Below, in pieces: positions 18,301-27,864 of a stretch of DNA of 64,000 nt (position 1 is its first letter; each line of letters begins with the position of its first letter). The stretch comes from Trichomonas vaginalis G3 (taxonomy: Eukaryota > Parabasalia > Trichomonadida > Trichomonadidae): contig NC_067205.1 of the NCBI RefSeq assembly GCF_026262505.1, forward strand, positions 10,850,001 to 10,914,000. The letters are read 5' to 3'. A program made the position numbers and the translations under genes. A model generated the notes under the pieces. That model saw only the letters and a program-made list of their open reading frames with translations. It was not told the origin of the DNA and made no database searches.

Positions 18301-19768
18301 AAACTCTTCAAATTCAACAGCGAACAATTCTGAGTCAGAATTCTCAGATGACTTCTCAGAGTGTTCGATGACTGACAACTCCGCAAAAGATGATGATTTC
18401 ATTGTTGCCGAAAACATCGAAAAAATTGACATCGTGTCAAAAACGATAAGTGAAACCATTTACAACCAAAGGTTATTTTACATCAGTTTAATTTTCATAT
18501 ATTTCACTCCATTCATGGTTGCGATCTTTTTGAACATGAAATCAAACGTTTTCTACCTTTTCCAAAACGAAAACAATAAAATTCTTTTGAATAGAATCAA
18601 AGAAAACGTGACACAGTTACATGTTCATTCTATTTATTTATATGAGAGTTACAAGAATAATTCCAATGTTTCTCCTTTCTCAGGAAATATTTCCATATAT
18701 ACTCGGCATTTCCAGAAAGTTGAAGAAGAAATAGATAAAATGATTTCGACGAATTTCATTGGAACAAATGTCGCAATTTTAATTGATGGATTTGTTTTCA
18801 TTTGCGGATTGTTAATTGCTCTTTACTTAGAGTTGAATGTCAACCATGGTTTGGACAGTTTGTTTAATATTCCTATTGGTTATTTGGATGATTTGAACAA
18901 ACCAAAAGACAAACAACCAGAAAACAAATTGCCAAATAACGTAATCGTTGCAACCGTTGATAATAACTCTAAAAATATTATCGATATAACTCAAAATGTT
19001 AAGGAAATTTTGGGTGTCGAAAGTCTCGATTTCATTGGTAAAAGATTTGACGAAATTTTTACACCAGACGATACAAAAAGTGACATCAGAAATTACCAAG
19101 TCACTGCCAAAAGATTTAGAAAATTTGTCACTTCTAAATACAAATTTGACAGAATTTCAAGAGTGGCACTTTTTGAATTAACCAACCAAACAAACACCAA
19201 ACAGAATTTCATCACTTGCTTATCGAAATACGTTACACCTAACATTGCAAAGATGATTTGCGACGACGGATTGTTTAAGCATCATAGTGATGACATGACG
19301 ATTATTATTGGCAGATTTTATATGACAGAATACAACAATTCCACTGACAAGTTCTTTTTGACTGTTCAGTCTTTGATGCAGTGTTACATGACATTCCATT
19401 TGTTGAGGTGCCAGGGAAGCTGCTTCTATTTCATTGGAAGCGGATATGATCCAAATACAACGCTTCTGTTTATTAGAGATATAATAAACGGAACAAAAAC
19501 TTCCAAGGAAAAAATTTTCAAAAGTTTCGTTGTTGCTTCTAAAGTTTTTGATGCTGAAATTGCTTTGAGTGATGAACCTTATATATCTATATACTTCGAA
19601 GGACACAAGGCTCAAGTTAGTTCTGCCTTCGCAATTCCAGATTACTCTGTAATGTTTTTGAACCAAACTCTTCAATCAAATGAAGCAAAAGTTACTGAAT
19701 TCAATCAAAACAATGTCAAAGGAAGCTATATCAGCTTTGATGACATTGAGAAATGTTTGACTGATTAG
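15323..19768 (+). CDS. Multi-membrane cyclase-like protein with PAS domain, degenerate catalytic region
   Basis: The protein has 1481 residues from an ATG. The architecture is that of the large trichomonad adenylate/guanylate cyclases: about seven hydrophobic helices in the first 300 residues, a long cytoplasmic part, further membrane helices near residues 580, 855, 1055 and 1150, a PAS-like segment (about 1205-1290, with IIDITQNVKEILGV and IGKRFDEIF), and a C-terminal part starting FITCLSKYVTPNIAKMI where the cyclase domain normally begins. The metal-binding Asp residues of a class III cyclase cannot be found there, so it is probably a sensor without cyclase activity. A cyclic-nucleotide phosphodiesterase gene is in the same window. 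Confidence 0.7.
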   Translation: MLKDFMRNFYSLAFEIRYRAVISTWVYWLRDIFRFCQYFFFILDITHVDQLNTRPPTFINVLNNVGLLNPGIYYQDSTIESTMSFIITNILATWILWSTANKCKSGKYLFKTQLYFIRILLDIISSVVQIHVFFRVNQQLCMLINSFNILNIISFILIILNLFLTEFFEYISATFFRPKIFIMETMLDSNSCSTDHFMFWARFSVVACQLLLYDFDHFILEFIIFFFFPIYIIFVIEMRLSHGVHVSIFAAILKDSPIFASPFIIFFNLHPNKYIRPTFLMIFLILVYTVIYYFHNIFMKKYSSSIMNEKIEPPFWIPLTNATVMRYAAETEADVECFENYLMLRSKLDPEEMIEVIRFLGIFKAHRSKIQLIISKWNGDSPYYDYQFYVFSRILRSGDKASPVMSSHLDDLHRNYLINLSLFWQKRHEKHFFDSFVYGLKASFAYIELVNYSQYLVYIYQRDPNIQLAYAEISLVALGDPQKSVLFRKYSNMIRDNPDACGDPVFKKTSIYYPLSNEIIERERSETTSGSSSNKISESNSKIRFHFDENVIYRNEDSNNSPIAMGVRKCSNIKPYGTILSFIIISTWAIVYIMKFANVMNNNVETVVEVRDLLQYSLQAAYKLTAGIVIHQIYTKFEASPANTYNNMQNKHPTNKFYTPNNIVGETNYLGKIPKMTFKKVVEEAPYDQKESEINHDIEKISENENIDFNNDKNYQNPVTKNGYNESYAPILRPGVRNIQDLPNLQNENFTDEEKRQLICIYKILNIHDEILDYSITAREDLTFQAKVLGYSSEFLASSSNDKCETLDGMEKLIKKSKVEIKHNLENYTNLTSKIINSTRFDETYKGMANLLYKLSLFGTLLSLVFIYIRIRTLLRRIPPSATEFLGSKERLSLLLLKKSLESWDLFRILFPSENTNGQKVTNTKSATKVPINPNLKRMKLGRYSSEADVNYTQMLTESSHHINLKDAKFSISFIGAENLLKTSNFALMSPFVNSSNSTANNSESEFSDDFSECSMTDNSAKDDDFIVAENIEKIDIVSKTISETIYNQRLFYISLIFIYFTPFMVAIFLNMKSNVFYLFQNENNKILLNRIKENVTQLHVHSIYLYESYKNNSNVSPFSGNISIYTRHFQKVEEEIDKMISTNFIGTNVAILIDGFVFICGLLIALYLELNVNHGLDSLFNIPIGYLDDLNKPKDKQPENKLPNNVIVATVDNNSKNIIDITQNVKEILGVESLDFIGKRFDEIFTPDDTKSDIRNYQVTAKRFRKFVTSKYKFDRISRVALFELTNQTNTKQNFITCLSKYVTPNIAKMICDDGLFKHHSDDMTIIIGRFYMTEYNNSTDKFFLTVQSLMQCYMTFHLLRCQGSCFYFIGSGYDPNTTLLFIRDIINGTKTSKEKIFKSFVVASKVFDAEIALSDEPYISIYFEGHKAQVSSAFAIPDYSVMFLNQTLQSNEAKVTEFNQNNVKGSYISFDDIEKCLTD

Positions 19769-20331
19769 TTATTATAATTTTTTTATATATAGATTGATAT
19801 ATTATTTTATAAAACCATGTTAGTTATCTTATTACTTTTAGAAAAAAATAGTTATTTTTCTTTTTTTTTAAAAAAAATTGTTTGCAGATTAGAAGGGTGT
19901 TGTCTGCAACCATTTTCTTTAATACAAAATGGCATCAAAGTACTTTGACACAGACTCAACCTATTATTAAGCTAAATAATCGGTTGGTTGACGAAAACAG
20001 ACATCAAATTAATCATTTGTAGGCTATTTCAAATTATATTTCCCTTCAAAAAAGTTGAGATCACAATTTGAAATTGTAAGTTCATAATAATAAATTCATT
20101 TTAACTTAAGGGTGCACATACTATTTTCTGACATTCTCTCAATTTTTTTGACACTCTAGCTTTTTATCCCAATATTCTATGGTCAAGAGTTAATATTTTT
20201 GGTCAGAAGAAAGTAAATATAAATCACTATATAGTACTTAATATAACTGCTATACTATTCTGCTATTAAAATAAAGATATATTGTGTTTTATAAAAAAAG
20301 TTATAAATTTAATTGAATTAAACGGATACTT
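19769..20331. other. Intergenic DNA with one TTAAGGGTGCAC terminus
   Basis: AT-rich and without a supportable gene. TTAAGGGTGCAC at 20108-20119 matches the ends of the element at 32211-36825 and, less exactly, the MITE at 49901-50020. No partner end is seen nearby, so it may be a solo remnant. Confidence 0.5.
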
Positions 20332-21118
20332 TTATTGATACCACTTATTGGTACCGATATTATGAACATCAACCTGGAACCATTGGGAATAATCAAAGAA
20401 TGAATAGAATCTATCTAATTCCTCAAGCTTCTTCATCTGAGCTTCAGTTAATGTGAAATCAAGTTCATAGTTAGATTTGATGTTCTTTGGATTCATGGAC
20501 ATTGGGATGAGAATATACTTCTTAGACTTCTGCTGTAAGAACTTGAGGCAAATTTGGGCAGTTGTCTTTTTAACTTCTTCTGCAACAGACTTAACAAGGT
20601 TTGATCTCGGAATTGAACCAAATTCTTTCAAGCATCTCGATTGAGAAGTTTGAAACACCAATATGTCTTGTTAATCCCTTCTTAACACATTCTTCCATTG
20701 CATGGTATGTATCAAGAACATCGATTTGCTCGATTATGATCTTTCCATTTGCATCAGTTGGAATAATTGTTGTATCCTTTACATCACGTGATTGTAATGA
20801 AATTGGCTGGTGAATGATGTAGAGATCAACATAGTCAAGCTGCAATTGACTTAAATCATAACGTAATTCTGCTTCAACAAGGTCTTTTCTCCAATGTGTG
20901 CACCATAACTTTGTTGTGATGAACATGTCTTCACGCTTTATCTTTCCTTTTGCGAAGATTTCTTTGAGTACTTCACCAATAACATTTTGATTAAAATAAG
21001 CAAAAGCTGTGTCAATGTGTCTGACACCGCATTCTTCAATAGCATAATGAAGTGCAGCTTTGAGTTTTGCTGGATCATTGGCGAGATATGTACCGAAACC
21101 GAGTTGTGGGATCTCCAT
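20332..21118 (-). pseudogene. Aldo-keto reductase, frameshifted and internally deleted
   Basis: The first part (21118 to 20591) is a typical AKR N-terminal barrel: IPQLGFGTY, HIDTAFAYFNQ (catalytic Asp and Tyr), TTKLW (catalytic Lys), YIIHQPI (catalytic His) and HIGVSNFS. It stops after FNSEIKPC. The remainder, in another frame, has the C-terminal AKR elements (KTTAQICLKFLQQ, IPMSMNPKNIKSN, LTEAQMKKLEELDR). The NQVE/SPLG region between them, about 60-80 residues, is missing. The gene is therefore broken by a deletion plus frameshift, and the product would lack part of the cofactor-binding barrel. Confidence 0.85.
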
Positions 21119-22078
21119 TTTCGAAAAATGTACTCGTCATTCAAAAAATTTTTTCTATCGAAATTTCAATGGGGGTGAATTCAGAGAGAGGGTCAAAGTT
21201 GCTATTTGTCACTTTTCCACAAGAATATAATGGGGAAAAAGTTATCATATAGTTGATCTCATTCACTGAGGTGAGAGATGCATGTAGTGTAATATGTAAT
21301 GGGATAAACAGTGGGATTGCTGCTCTAAGTCCTAGGTTCGAGACACATTGGCTTCATTTTTCTCTTTTTTATTGACGTAAACTATTCAATTTTTGTGTTA
21401 TCCATTCAAATTTCAGAATTTTTTTTGCAGATTTCACGCTACATTCGAAGTTACCTTTTGTAACAACCACCACCGCCTACGAAAGACGAAAGTGTGTCAC
21501 GATTTCACCCGGAAATCCGACGGTTGTTTAAGAGTAAGCACTTTTGGCACCTACTCGGTGAATTCACAGGTCTGAATTCACAGGAATGAATTCACACATT
21601 TGATCGCAAATTTAAAGTGCAATAATTTAAGGCATAGAAATCGAATTATCCAACTGTAAGTTCATAAATAAAATTGAATTCTCCTGAAATAAAATTTGAC
21701 AAAATTTTTATCATTGCAAAATCAAATGATGACCAAGGAAATATAGCATTGATCTCACAATAGATATTTAGATCATTAGACAGTAATGGGATAGTCTTTA
21801 CTTTTAATTAAATTAAACTAATTCAGTAAATGCATGCCCATTGTTTTGTACAATGAAGAAAAATACATTAACATTCATTCTCCTTTATTTTGAAGAGAAA
21901 TGAATATATTTTAAATTCATAATGGAATTTTTATAATCATATATGGGATGACATTAAAAATATAGATAGTTTTATAAATTTGTTTATTTATATTATCTGA
22001 AAAACTCTTATGCAAAATAAAATTTGAAATTTATTTAATTTGAAGGAACATGCGGGTGTTTTGGGTACCAATAGATCA
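21119..22078. other. Intergenic DNA with a degenerate tRNA-like stretch
   Basis: No gene is supported. At 21280-21350 there are words resembling the internal promoter boxes of a tRNA gene (TAGTGTAATATG and GGTTCGAGACA, about 50 bp apart), but the T-stem does not pair and no cloverleaf can be drawn. The remainder is AT-rich without recognisable structure. Confidence 0.4.
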
Positions 22079-23380
22079 CTATTCTAAATAGAATAAAATG
22101 ATAAGGTACTCAATAAGCCAAATAAACATAAAAATCAAAAATATTACTAGTACGAAATTATGCAGAAATAGAGCAAATTGTGATGCCTTGTATTTTTTGT
22201 TTCGTTTAGCATACTGAATGTAAGTTTTGCCATTATTACAAACTGAATAAAAATCATATCGTGGAAAAAGAAATGTTATTAAATTTTCGTTATCTGTTTG
22301 CAGTGTTTTGAGCAAGAGCGTTGATCCATCTTTAAACGGTTCCTTCCAATTTAAACCATAAGATATAAGAAGTTTTACTGTTTCTTCATTGATGGTTGAT
22401 ACAGCGTATTGTAATGGGTTATTTCTATCTTTATTTTTTGAATTAACATTTGCTCCATTAGAACATAGTATTTTTATTATTTCAATACGATTCAATGATG
22501 CTGCCATATGAAGAGCTGTATTTCCATCTTTATCAGCTGCATTAATATCAATGCCATTTGAGATAAGAACTTTTGCGGTCTCAATGCTATTTTTTAAAGC
22601 AGCAGTATGAAGAGCTGTTTTTCCCTTATAATCAGCTAAATTAATGTCAATACCATGAGAAATGAGATTTTTCGCATATTTAAATTTATTCTTCTCTGTG
22701 GCATAATGAAGGGCAGTTTTTCCATCAATATTTCGAGCATTAACATCAACTCTTTTTGGAGTTTCATTATTTATTTCTTCTTTGCATTCGTTTTCAGCCG
22801 AATTGTTTTTGAAGCTTGGCGCAAGAGTTAACAAATATTCAAAGATTTCTTTATGTTTGTGAATTACAGCAAGATGAAGAACTGTATAACCAAAATATTT
22901 ATTATGGTCATTAAGATCTGCACCATGTTCAATAAGTAGTTTTAACATTGGCAAATTATTGTTTATTACTGCTTGATGTGCAGCAGTATTTGTATCTCCA
23001 TTCTTCATATTGACAATTGAACTGTCAGAGAGTATAATCTTTGCCATTTCAAATAAATCATTCTGAACTGCTAAATGAAGAGCTGTATTGTCATATACAT
23101 CTTTCGATTTTACATTAATTCCATGTGAGATTAGGAATTTAGCATATTCCAAAAGATTTTCTTTTGAAGCAATATGAAGGGCACTTTCATCATTTTCATA
23201 TTTATGGTTGATATTAACACCATTAGCAAGTAAATACTCCCAAATTGAAGAGAGATTAAAATATTTTGATGAGAGGAACATTTCATTGTAGTCTTGTGAT
23301 ATATCAAAATAAACAAAGAATGCAGGGAGATTGTAGTATTTATAACAAAAACTTAAATTGATTTTAATTTTGTATTCCAA
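22079..23380 (-). pseudogene. Ankyrin-repeat membrane protein, 5'-truncated
   Basis: The open frame of 433 codons has no ATG at its 5' end; the first in-frame one is at 23281. It begins in the middle of the trichomonad ankyrin N-terminal domain (YYNLPAFFVYFD, then FLSSKYFNLSSIWEYLL), continues with about ten ankyrin repeats (NALHIA-type, GINVKSKD, GADLNDHN) and ends in a hydrophobic C-terminal helix (LVIFLIFMFIWLIEYLIILF). The missing start coincides with the 3' end of a truncated sugar transporter on the same strand, overlapping by 28 bp, so a rearrangement has joined two incomplete genes. Confidence 0.7.
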
Positions 23381-23940
23381 ATAAGGGCTGCACCAACAAA
23401 GTTAATTACAGCGCAGGTAACTTCTAGAGACCACCATTTTGTTGCATTCTTTGATGTATTTACTGTCCAATTTCCTTGGAGATACATAATAATGATTCCA
23501 ACAACGCAACCAATCTGATTTAAGTTACCAAAGAATCCTGTGAGACCTGATGGGGCAGCTTCAACGAGCATAGTTGGTGCAATTGATGTAACACCACCGA
23601 TTACTAGACCTAGAAGTGCACGCATTACAATCATGAGAGCAAATGCTTTCTTTGATGATGCAAGCATAATTAAAAGTATTACTGAAGATGTGCATTGAAG
23701 GATGCAAAATACAAGTCTTCTTGGAAGAAATGTAAGCATCCATGTAGTGATGAATGGACCAATTACAGCAAATAGAGCAAGAATTGCATTAAACCAAGTT
23801 GTATTCATTTTTGATATTCCCCATTCATCTTTAAAGAAAGGGACCAATGGAGATGCGATACCAGTGGAATATCCAAAGTTCATTGAGCCAGTCATAATTA
23901 TAAGACCGTATATGAGCTCGTGAACACAGAGGTTAACCAT
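23353..23940 (-). pseudogene. MFS sugar transporter, N-terminal half only
   Basis: The 195 codons encode the first six membrane helices of a major facilitator sugar transporter, including GYSTGIASPLVPFFKDEWG in the first loop and MRALLGLVIGG in helix 4. A full protein has twelve helices and about 450 residues; here the frame stops right after helix 6, where the ankyrin gene fragment begins in another frame. The 5' end is intact, with an ATG and a TCATTT initiator 12 nt upstream. It may still be transcribed but cannot make a normal carrier. Confidence 0.8.
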
Positions 23941-23949
23941 GTTCTAGAA

Positions 23950-23955
23950 AAATGA
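23950..23955 (-). promoter_or_regulatory. Initiator-like TCATTT before the transporter fragment
   Basis: On the minus strand the sequence TTCATTTTTCTAGAACATG places a TCATTT element with its +1 A 12 nt before the ATG at 23940. This matches the trichomonad initiator (TCAYTW) and its usual closeness to the start codon. Confidence 0.5.
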
Positions 23956-24471
23956 ACTTGAATGCATTGAAAAAATTCCTTAGAATGTTTCTTCAAAATA
24001 GTATGGGTAAAATTTTAAATAATATCTTTTTAAAATATAATTATACACATTCTTATAGTTTTTTCAAGGTGAATATTAGTTTAACAATTTTTCAAAGAGT
24101 TATGTCAAAAATTCAATAAAAATTGAAATCCTTCAGAATTTAACCTCGGTAACATATAAAACAAATATGAAAAGATTCATTCATTTGCATTTGCATTATA
24201 CTCATCAGTTACATCAGAATCATGAATGAAAGTATTCTTTCTGGTAATTGTATAATTTATTACTAATACGAATCATGTTTAAGTTGTGACCACTATGCCT
24301 ATTAGTCCATATTATGATGCTATTTTGATTGATATTGGTAAGCTTATGAACCTGTGATATATAATCTCTATTCATTTCAATTTTTCCCCAACGTAACATT
24401 GCACATTGAATTATCTAAATGTAGTATGAATAATTATAAGACTTAAATGATATATTTATTATAAATTTATT

Positions 24472-27429
24472 TTGTCTGCTAATCCAAGTTACGGCCTTGG
24501 TATTTATTGCCTTCAAAAGGGATCATCAGCAATATTTGCTTCATATGGATACTATTTATCTAATCGAGTTAAGCATTTATGCTTTGTTTACCCAACTTCA
24601 ATTGTGTTTTCCATATTCAACGAAAAAGACATCAAAGCAGATGTAGTGCATGAAATACCTTTGCAATATACAATAATTGCAGCATCTAATTTTCCTAATT
24701 CTTTACAAGAAGGAAAAGAAGATTACGAAAGAATCGCTCTATATACAACTAATAGCCAAGTAGTCATATGCAGCTTTTTTCCAAAGTTCAGAACAGCAAT
24801 TGCTGAAAAGATTTACCCTCATAATCCAATATTAGACGGAAGTGCCCCAATATTATTAGGATTACAAGACTATTTTGTTATTTTCTATTTTCCAACAACT
24901 TTTTACATCATTCTTAATGACGAATCCTTTGTAGCTTATGAAAGAATTATAGATTCACAATTATCACCTTCAACTATATCATATCGAGATAATATACTAT
25001 ACTTAAACTCTTTATCAACATCAGATTTACACATGGTTGACATTGATTACTATTTTTCAAACGCAGAAGAAGATATTGAAGAAAATTTTGTTTATTCTAT
25101 TTTCAGAATGGAAGAAGTCATTGATTTTGTTTATTGTGATTCTCAATACATCGATATTTTTACTCCAAAATCATTTTATAGACTTGATCAAAATGGAAAT
25201 GTAAAATTTTCATATAATCTTCCAATTGACAGCAAAGTTGTATCGGTCTTAGAAACTCCGAAAAAGTCTCTTTACATTTTCTTCATTTTAGGAGATATTT
25301 ATGAGTTTTTCAACGGAGAATTTAAATATATTCAGCTGGGATCACAAGCAAACAACACAATTTACCTTGATGAAGGTGTTATATTCATTAGCTCGCTCAA
25401 TGGCCCATCAATTTTCTTAAAAGATTCAACAATTTATAATATGTATTCTTCTCCAATGATAGAGACTCTCGCGAAGCTCCCCGAGACCAGGGATTATCCA
25501 CCAAGGATTATTGCAGCAGGAGGAATCATTTTTGGCGTTGTTGCGCTCTTGGGAGTTTCAATGAGGCCAATTGCAAAATCTTTCATCGAAGAACCCGATA
25601 TAAACATTATATTCGGGGTTGGAGATACCGCTTTGTGTTCTTCATGCACAGAAACAAAAATTTTCGGTGAAAATATTCCGATATTAAATTTTCCAACGTT
25701 ATATGCAGCAGAATTGGTCAATGGATACATACAAGTTACAAATGATTATACATTGATCGTTAATAACCGTGTTTCAGAAGAAAATACTCAAAATTTTGAA
25801 AAAATTGACGGATTAATCAGAAATTTCGAAAAAACAAGGATCAATATCCTCAAATCTCAATATGTATTTGGCAATAAATACAAAGATATGGTTGTTTTGT
25901 ATTATACGAATCATTTTGACATTTTCCGGATTAATTCAAGGTTTTCTGTTGTTCTTCAGAAAGATATAGATACAGAGATATCATCCATTGCATTTTCTGA
26001 CTTCATTTTCGTTTCAACTTGGAAAAATAATTTGATAAAAATGGATTATTCAGGAAATATCCTGTCAAAACTCGATTTACCGCGTCCGTATGTATCATTA
26101 CAGGTATGTGGCCAGTTTTTGTTCTGCGGAACTCACTCAGGAAGAGTTTTTGTTTATGATTTTGATTTTAATATCGTCAAAGAAGTTGGAATCACCATTT
26201 CTGCTGTTTTTCTCATCAAAAGAGATGAGAATTGTTTACTCGCGACATCAGACAGAACAAATATCATCTTTGTTGAAGGAAATAACATAAGATTTGTAAA
26301 ATTGATCGAATCTACACTTGTTGCAGCAACGTTTTATAAAGATTGTTTGTTGGTATCTGATGGAAACGTCTTAGATCTCCTAGAATTCAATGATCAGTAC
26401 GAATTGTATCATATTGAGCTGATAAACGTTCCAGGAACGGCCGTTACTGTTGCCCCTGTTGATGGAAATACGTATCTTGTATTGGATGATGATAATACAT
26501 GTGTTATTTCCGAATCTCGAGTTTATGAAACAACAATTGACCGAAATTTCGAGTTTCCTTCCAAAGAAATCATATCATCTTTGGTCACAAATGGGAAATA
26601 TCACTTCGCAAGTGGTCAGATCATCTCAGATGACCTTTTATTCAACGAAAAAGGTTTAATTTACACTTTGAGAACAGGAGACACAAAAATTGAGGCCGTA
26701 CATAGGATAGAAGTACCTCACGCTGCAACAGAAATAGCTCTAAATGGTGATTTGGCCTATGTAAGCGTTGGAGGTTTTATTTACGTGTACAAAATTGATG
26801 AAACAGGGTTTTTGAACAAGATTGCAGAATACCCATGCGAAGTAAGTGCCATGAGACTTCGAATTGACCACGGAAAACTCATGGTTTTCGATATTTGCAA
26901 ATCAATTATAATTTTTGACATAATTGGCGAAGAATTGAAGCTCAAATGTAGAGACAGAAGGTATAAGATAGCAATGTCAGCCTGTTTTGTCACAGATGAT
27001 GACATTTTGATGTGTGATGGAGATGGATATCTTAGATTATTAAAAATCGTTGGAGATTCGATGCAAGAAATTGATAGTTTCTTTTTCGGAATGATCTTCA
27101 ATGATTTATTGCTCTGGGATTCGATGCCAGACAAAATTGTCCCAATGTTGAAATTTGGACAAAAAGTTGTGGTCGGAGGAACATCAAATGGTGCATTATA
27201 CGCTTTTCCAGTTATAGAAGGCACCCAATTCGAAAAACTGAAGAAAACTGAAGATGTCTGCATTAATTTCTTGAATATTTGTGAATTCTTCAATCCAAGA
27301 GAAAATTCAAGAAAAGATAAAGTTTTCGCTGATCTGTCGCTACTTTCGAATGTTCTTGAAGAGTATAAATGTCATAATTTAGACGTTACTCCATTTATTA
27401 TAGAGTGTATTACGAATTTGTTTGTTTAA
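24472..27429 (+). CDS. DDB1/SF3B3/CPSF-A family beta-propeller protein
   Basis: The open frame has 985 codons of propeller-like sequence. The N-terminus (GYYLSNRVKHLCFVYPTS) fits the first blade of this family. The C-terminal third matches best: CRDRRYKIAMSACFVTD followed by DILMCDGDGYLRLLKI, then VVVGGTSNGALYAFPV and the short helical CPSF_A tail. Members act as scaffolds in DNA repair and ubiquitin ligation (DDB1), the U2 snRNP (SF3B3) or mRNA 3' processing (CPSF160); which one this is cannot be decided. There is no in-frame ATG near the 5' end: the frame starts after TGA at 24448, so an upstream exon or a damaged start is likely. Confidence 0.65.
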   Translation: MSANPSYGLGIYCLQKGSSAIFASYGYYLSNRVKHLCFVYPTSIVFSIFNEKDIKADVVHEIPLQYTIIAASNFPNSLQEGKEDYERIALYTTNSQVVICSFFPKFRTAIAEKIYPHNPILDGSAPILLGLQDYFVIFYFPTTFYIILNDESFVAYERIIDSQLSPSTISYRDNILYLNSLSTSDLHMVDIDYYFSNAEEDIEENFVYSIFRMEEVIDFVYCDSQYIDIFTPKSFYRLDQNGNVKFSYNLPIDSKVVSVLETPKKSLYIFFILGDIYEFFNGEFKYIQLGSQANNTIYLDEGVIFISSLNGPSIFLKDSTIYNMYSSPMIETLAKLPETRDYPPRIIAAGGIIFGVVALLGVSMRPIAKSFIEEPDINIIFGVGDTALCSSCTETKIFGENIPILNFPTLYAAELVNGYIQVTNDYTLIVNNRVSEENTQNFEKIDGLIRNFEKTRINILKSQYVFGNKYKDMVVLYYTNHFDIFRINSRFSVVLQKDIDTEISSIAFSDFIFVSTWKNNLIKMDYSGNILSKLDLPRPYVSLQVCGQFLFCGTHSGRVFVYDFDFNIVKEVGITISAVFLIKRDENCLLATSDRTNIIFVEGNNIRFVKLIESTLVAATFYKDCLLVSDGNVLDLLEFNDQYELYHIELINVPGTAVTVAPVDGNTYLVLDDDNTCVISESRVYETTIDRNFEFPSKEIISSLVTNGKYHFASGQIISDDLLFNEKGLIYTLRTGDTKIEAVHRIEVPHAATEIALNGDLAYVSVGGFIYVYKIDETGFLNKIAEYPCEVSAMRLRIDHGKLMVFDICKSIIIFDIIGEELKLKCRDRRYKIAMSACFVTDDDILMCDGDGYLRLLKIVGDSMQEIDSFFFGMIFNDLLLWDSMPDKIVPMLKFGQKVVVGGTSNGALYAFPVIEGTQFEKLKKTEDVCINFLNICEFFNPRENSRKDKVFADLSLLSNVLEEYKCHNLDVTPFIIECITNLFV

Positions 27430-27864
27430 ATATAGATATTTTCGATTAATTTTGATTTTTTCACATCCATACGTTAATATCATTAATTCTATCATCAATT
27501 ACAATTTTAATTTTGAAAAGAAATCAAAGAATTAAAGAGGTTCAAGCAAAGCCCTATAAGATAATGCGAAAATATTGTGATGTAGAATCAAATTTGTTAA
27601 TTTCAAGCATATTCATTCTATATTCCTCTAAAAATATTGTGTACGGATCATCTGTATCAGTGAAATGGCGAAACATTCGAGATATGCTGCATCATTCTCA
27701 TGTATTCCTTCAAACAATGAACTGAGTTGAAAAATTATTTTTCTGACTTTCTCTTACAATTTGAACTGTATGTGTTTTTGTATGAATGCTAATATAATTT
27801 TCTATAAAATCTTTCAACTACACCCGTAAGTGGAAATGGAAAAAATACAGATTTTTACAATACC
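27430..27864. other. Intergenic DNA
   Basis: AT-rich spacer between two plus-strand genes. The only open frame has no ATG and no coding-like composition. I see nothing in it. Confidence 0.5.

Noticed and set aside
21280-21350. Functional tRNA gene
   Set aside because: The T-stem cannot pair around the TTCGAGA loop and no acceptor stem is visible.
27513-27725. 70-codon plus-strand frame
   Set aside because: No ATG at its start, no motif, and AT-rich intergenic composition.
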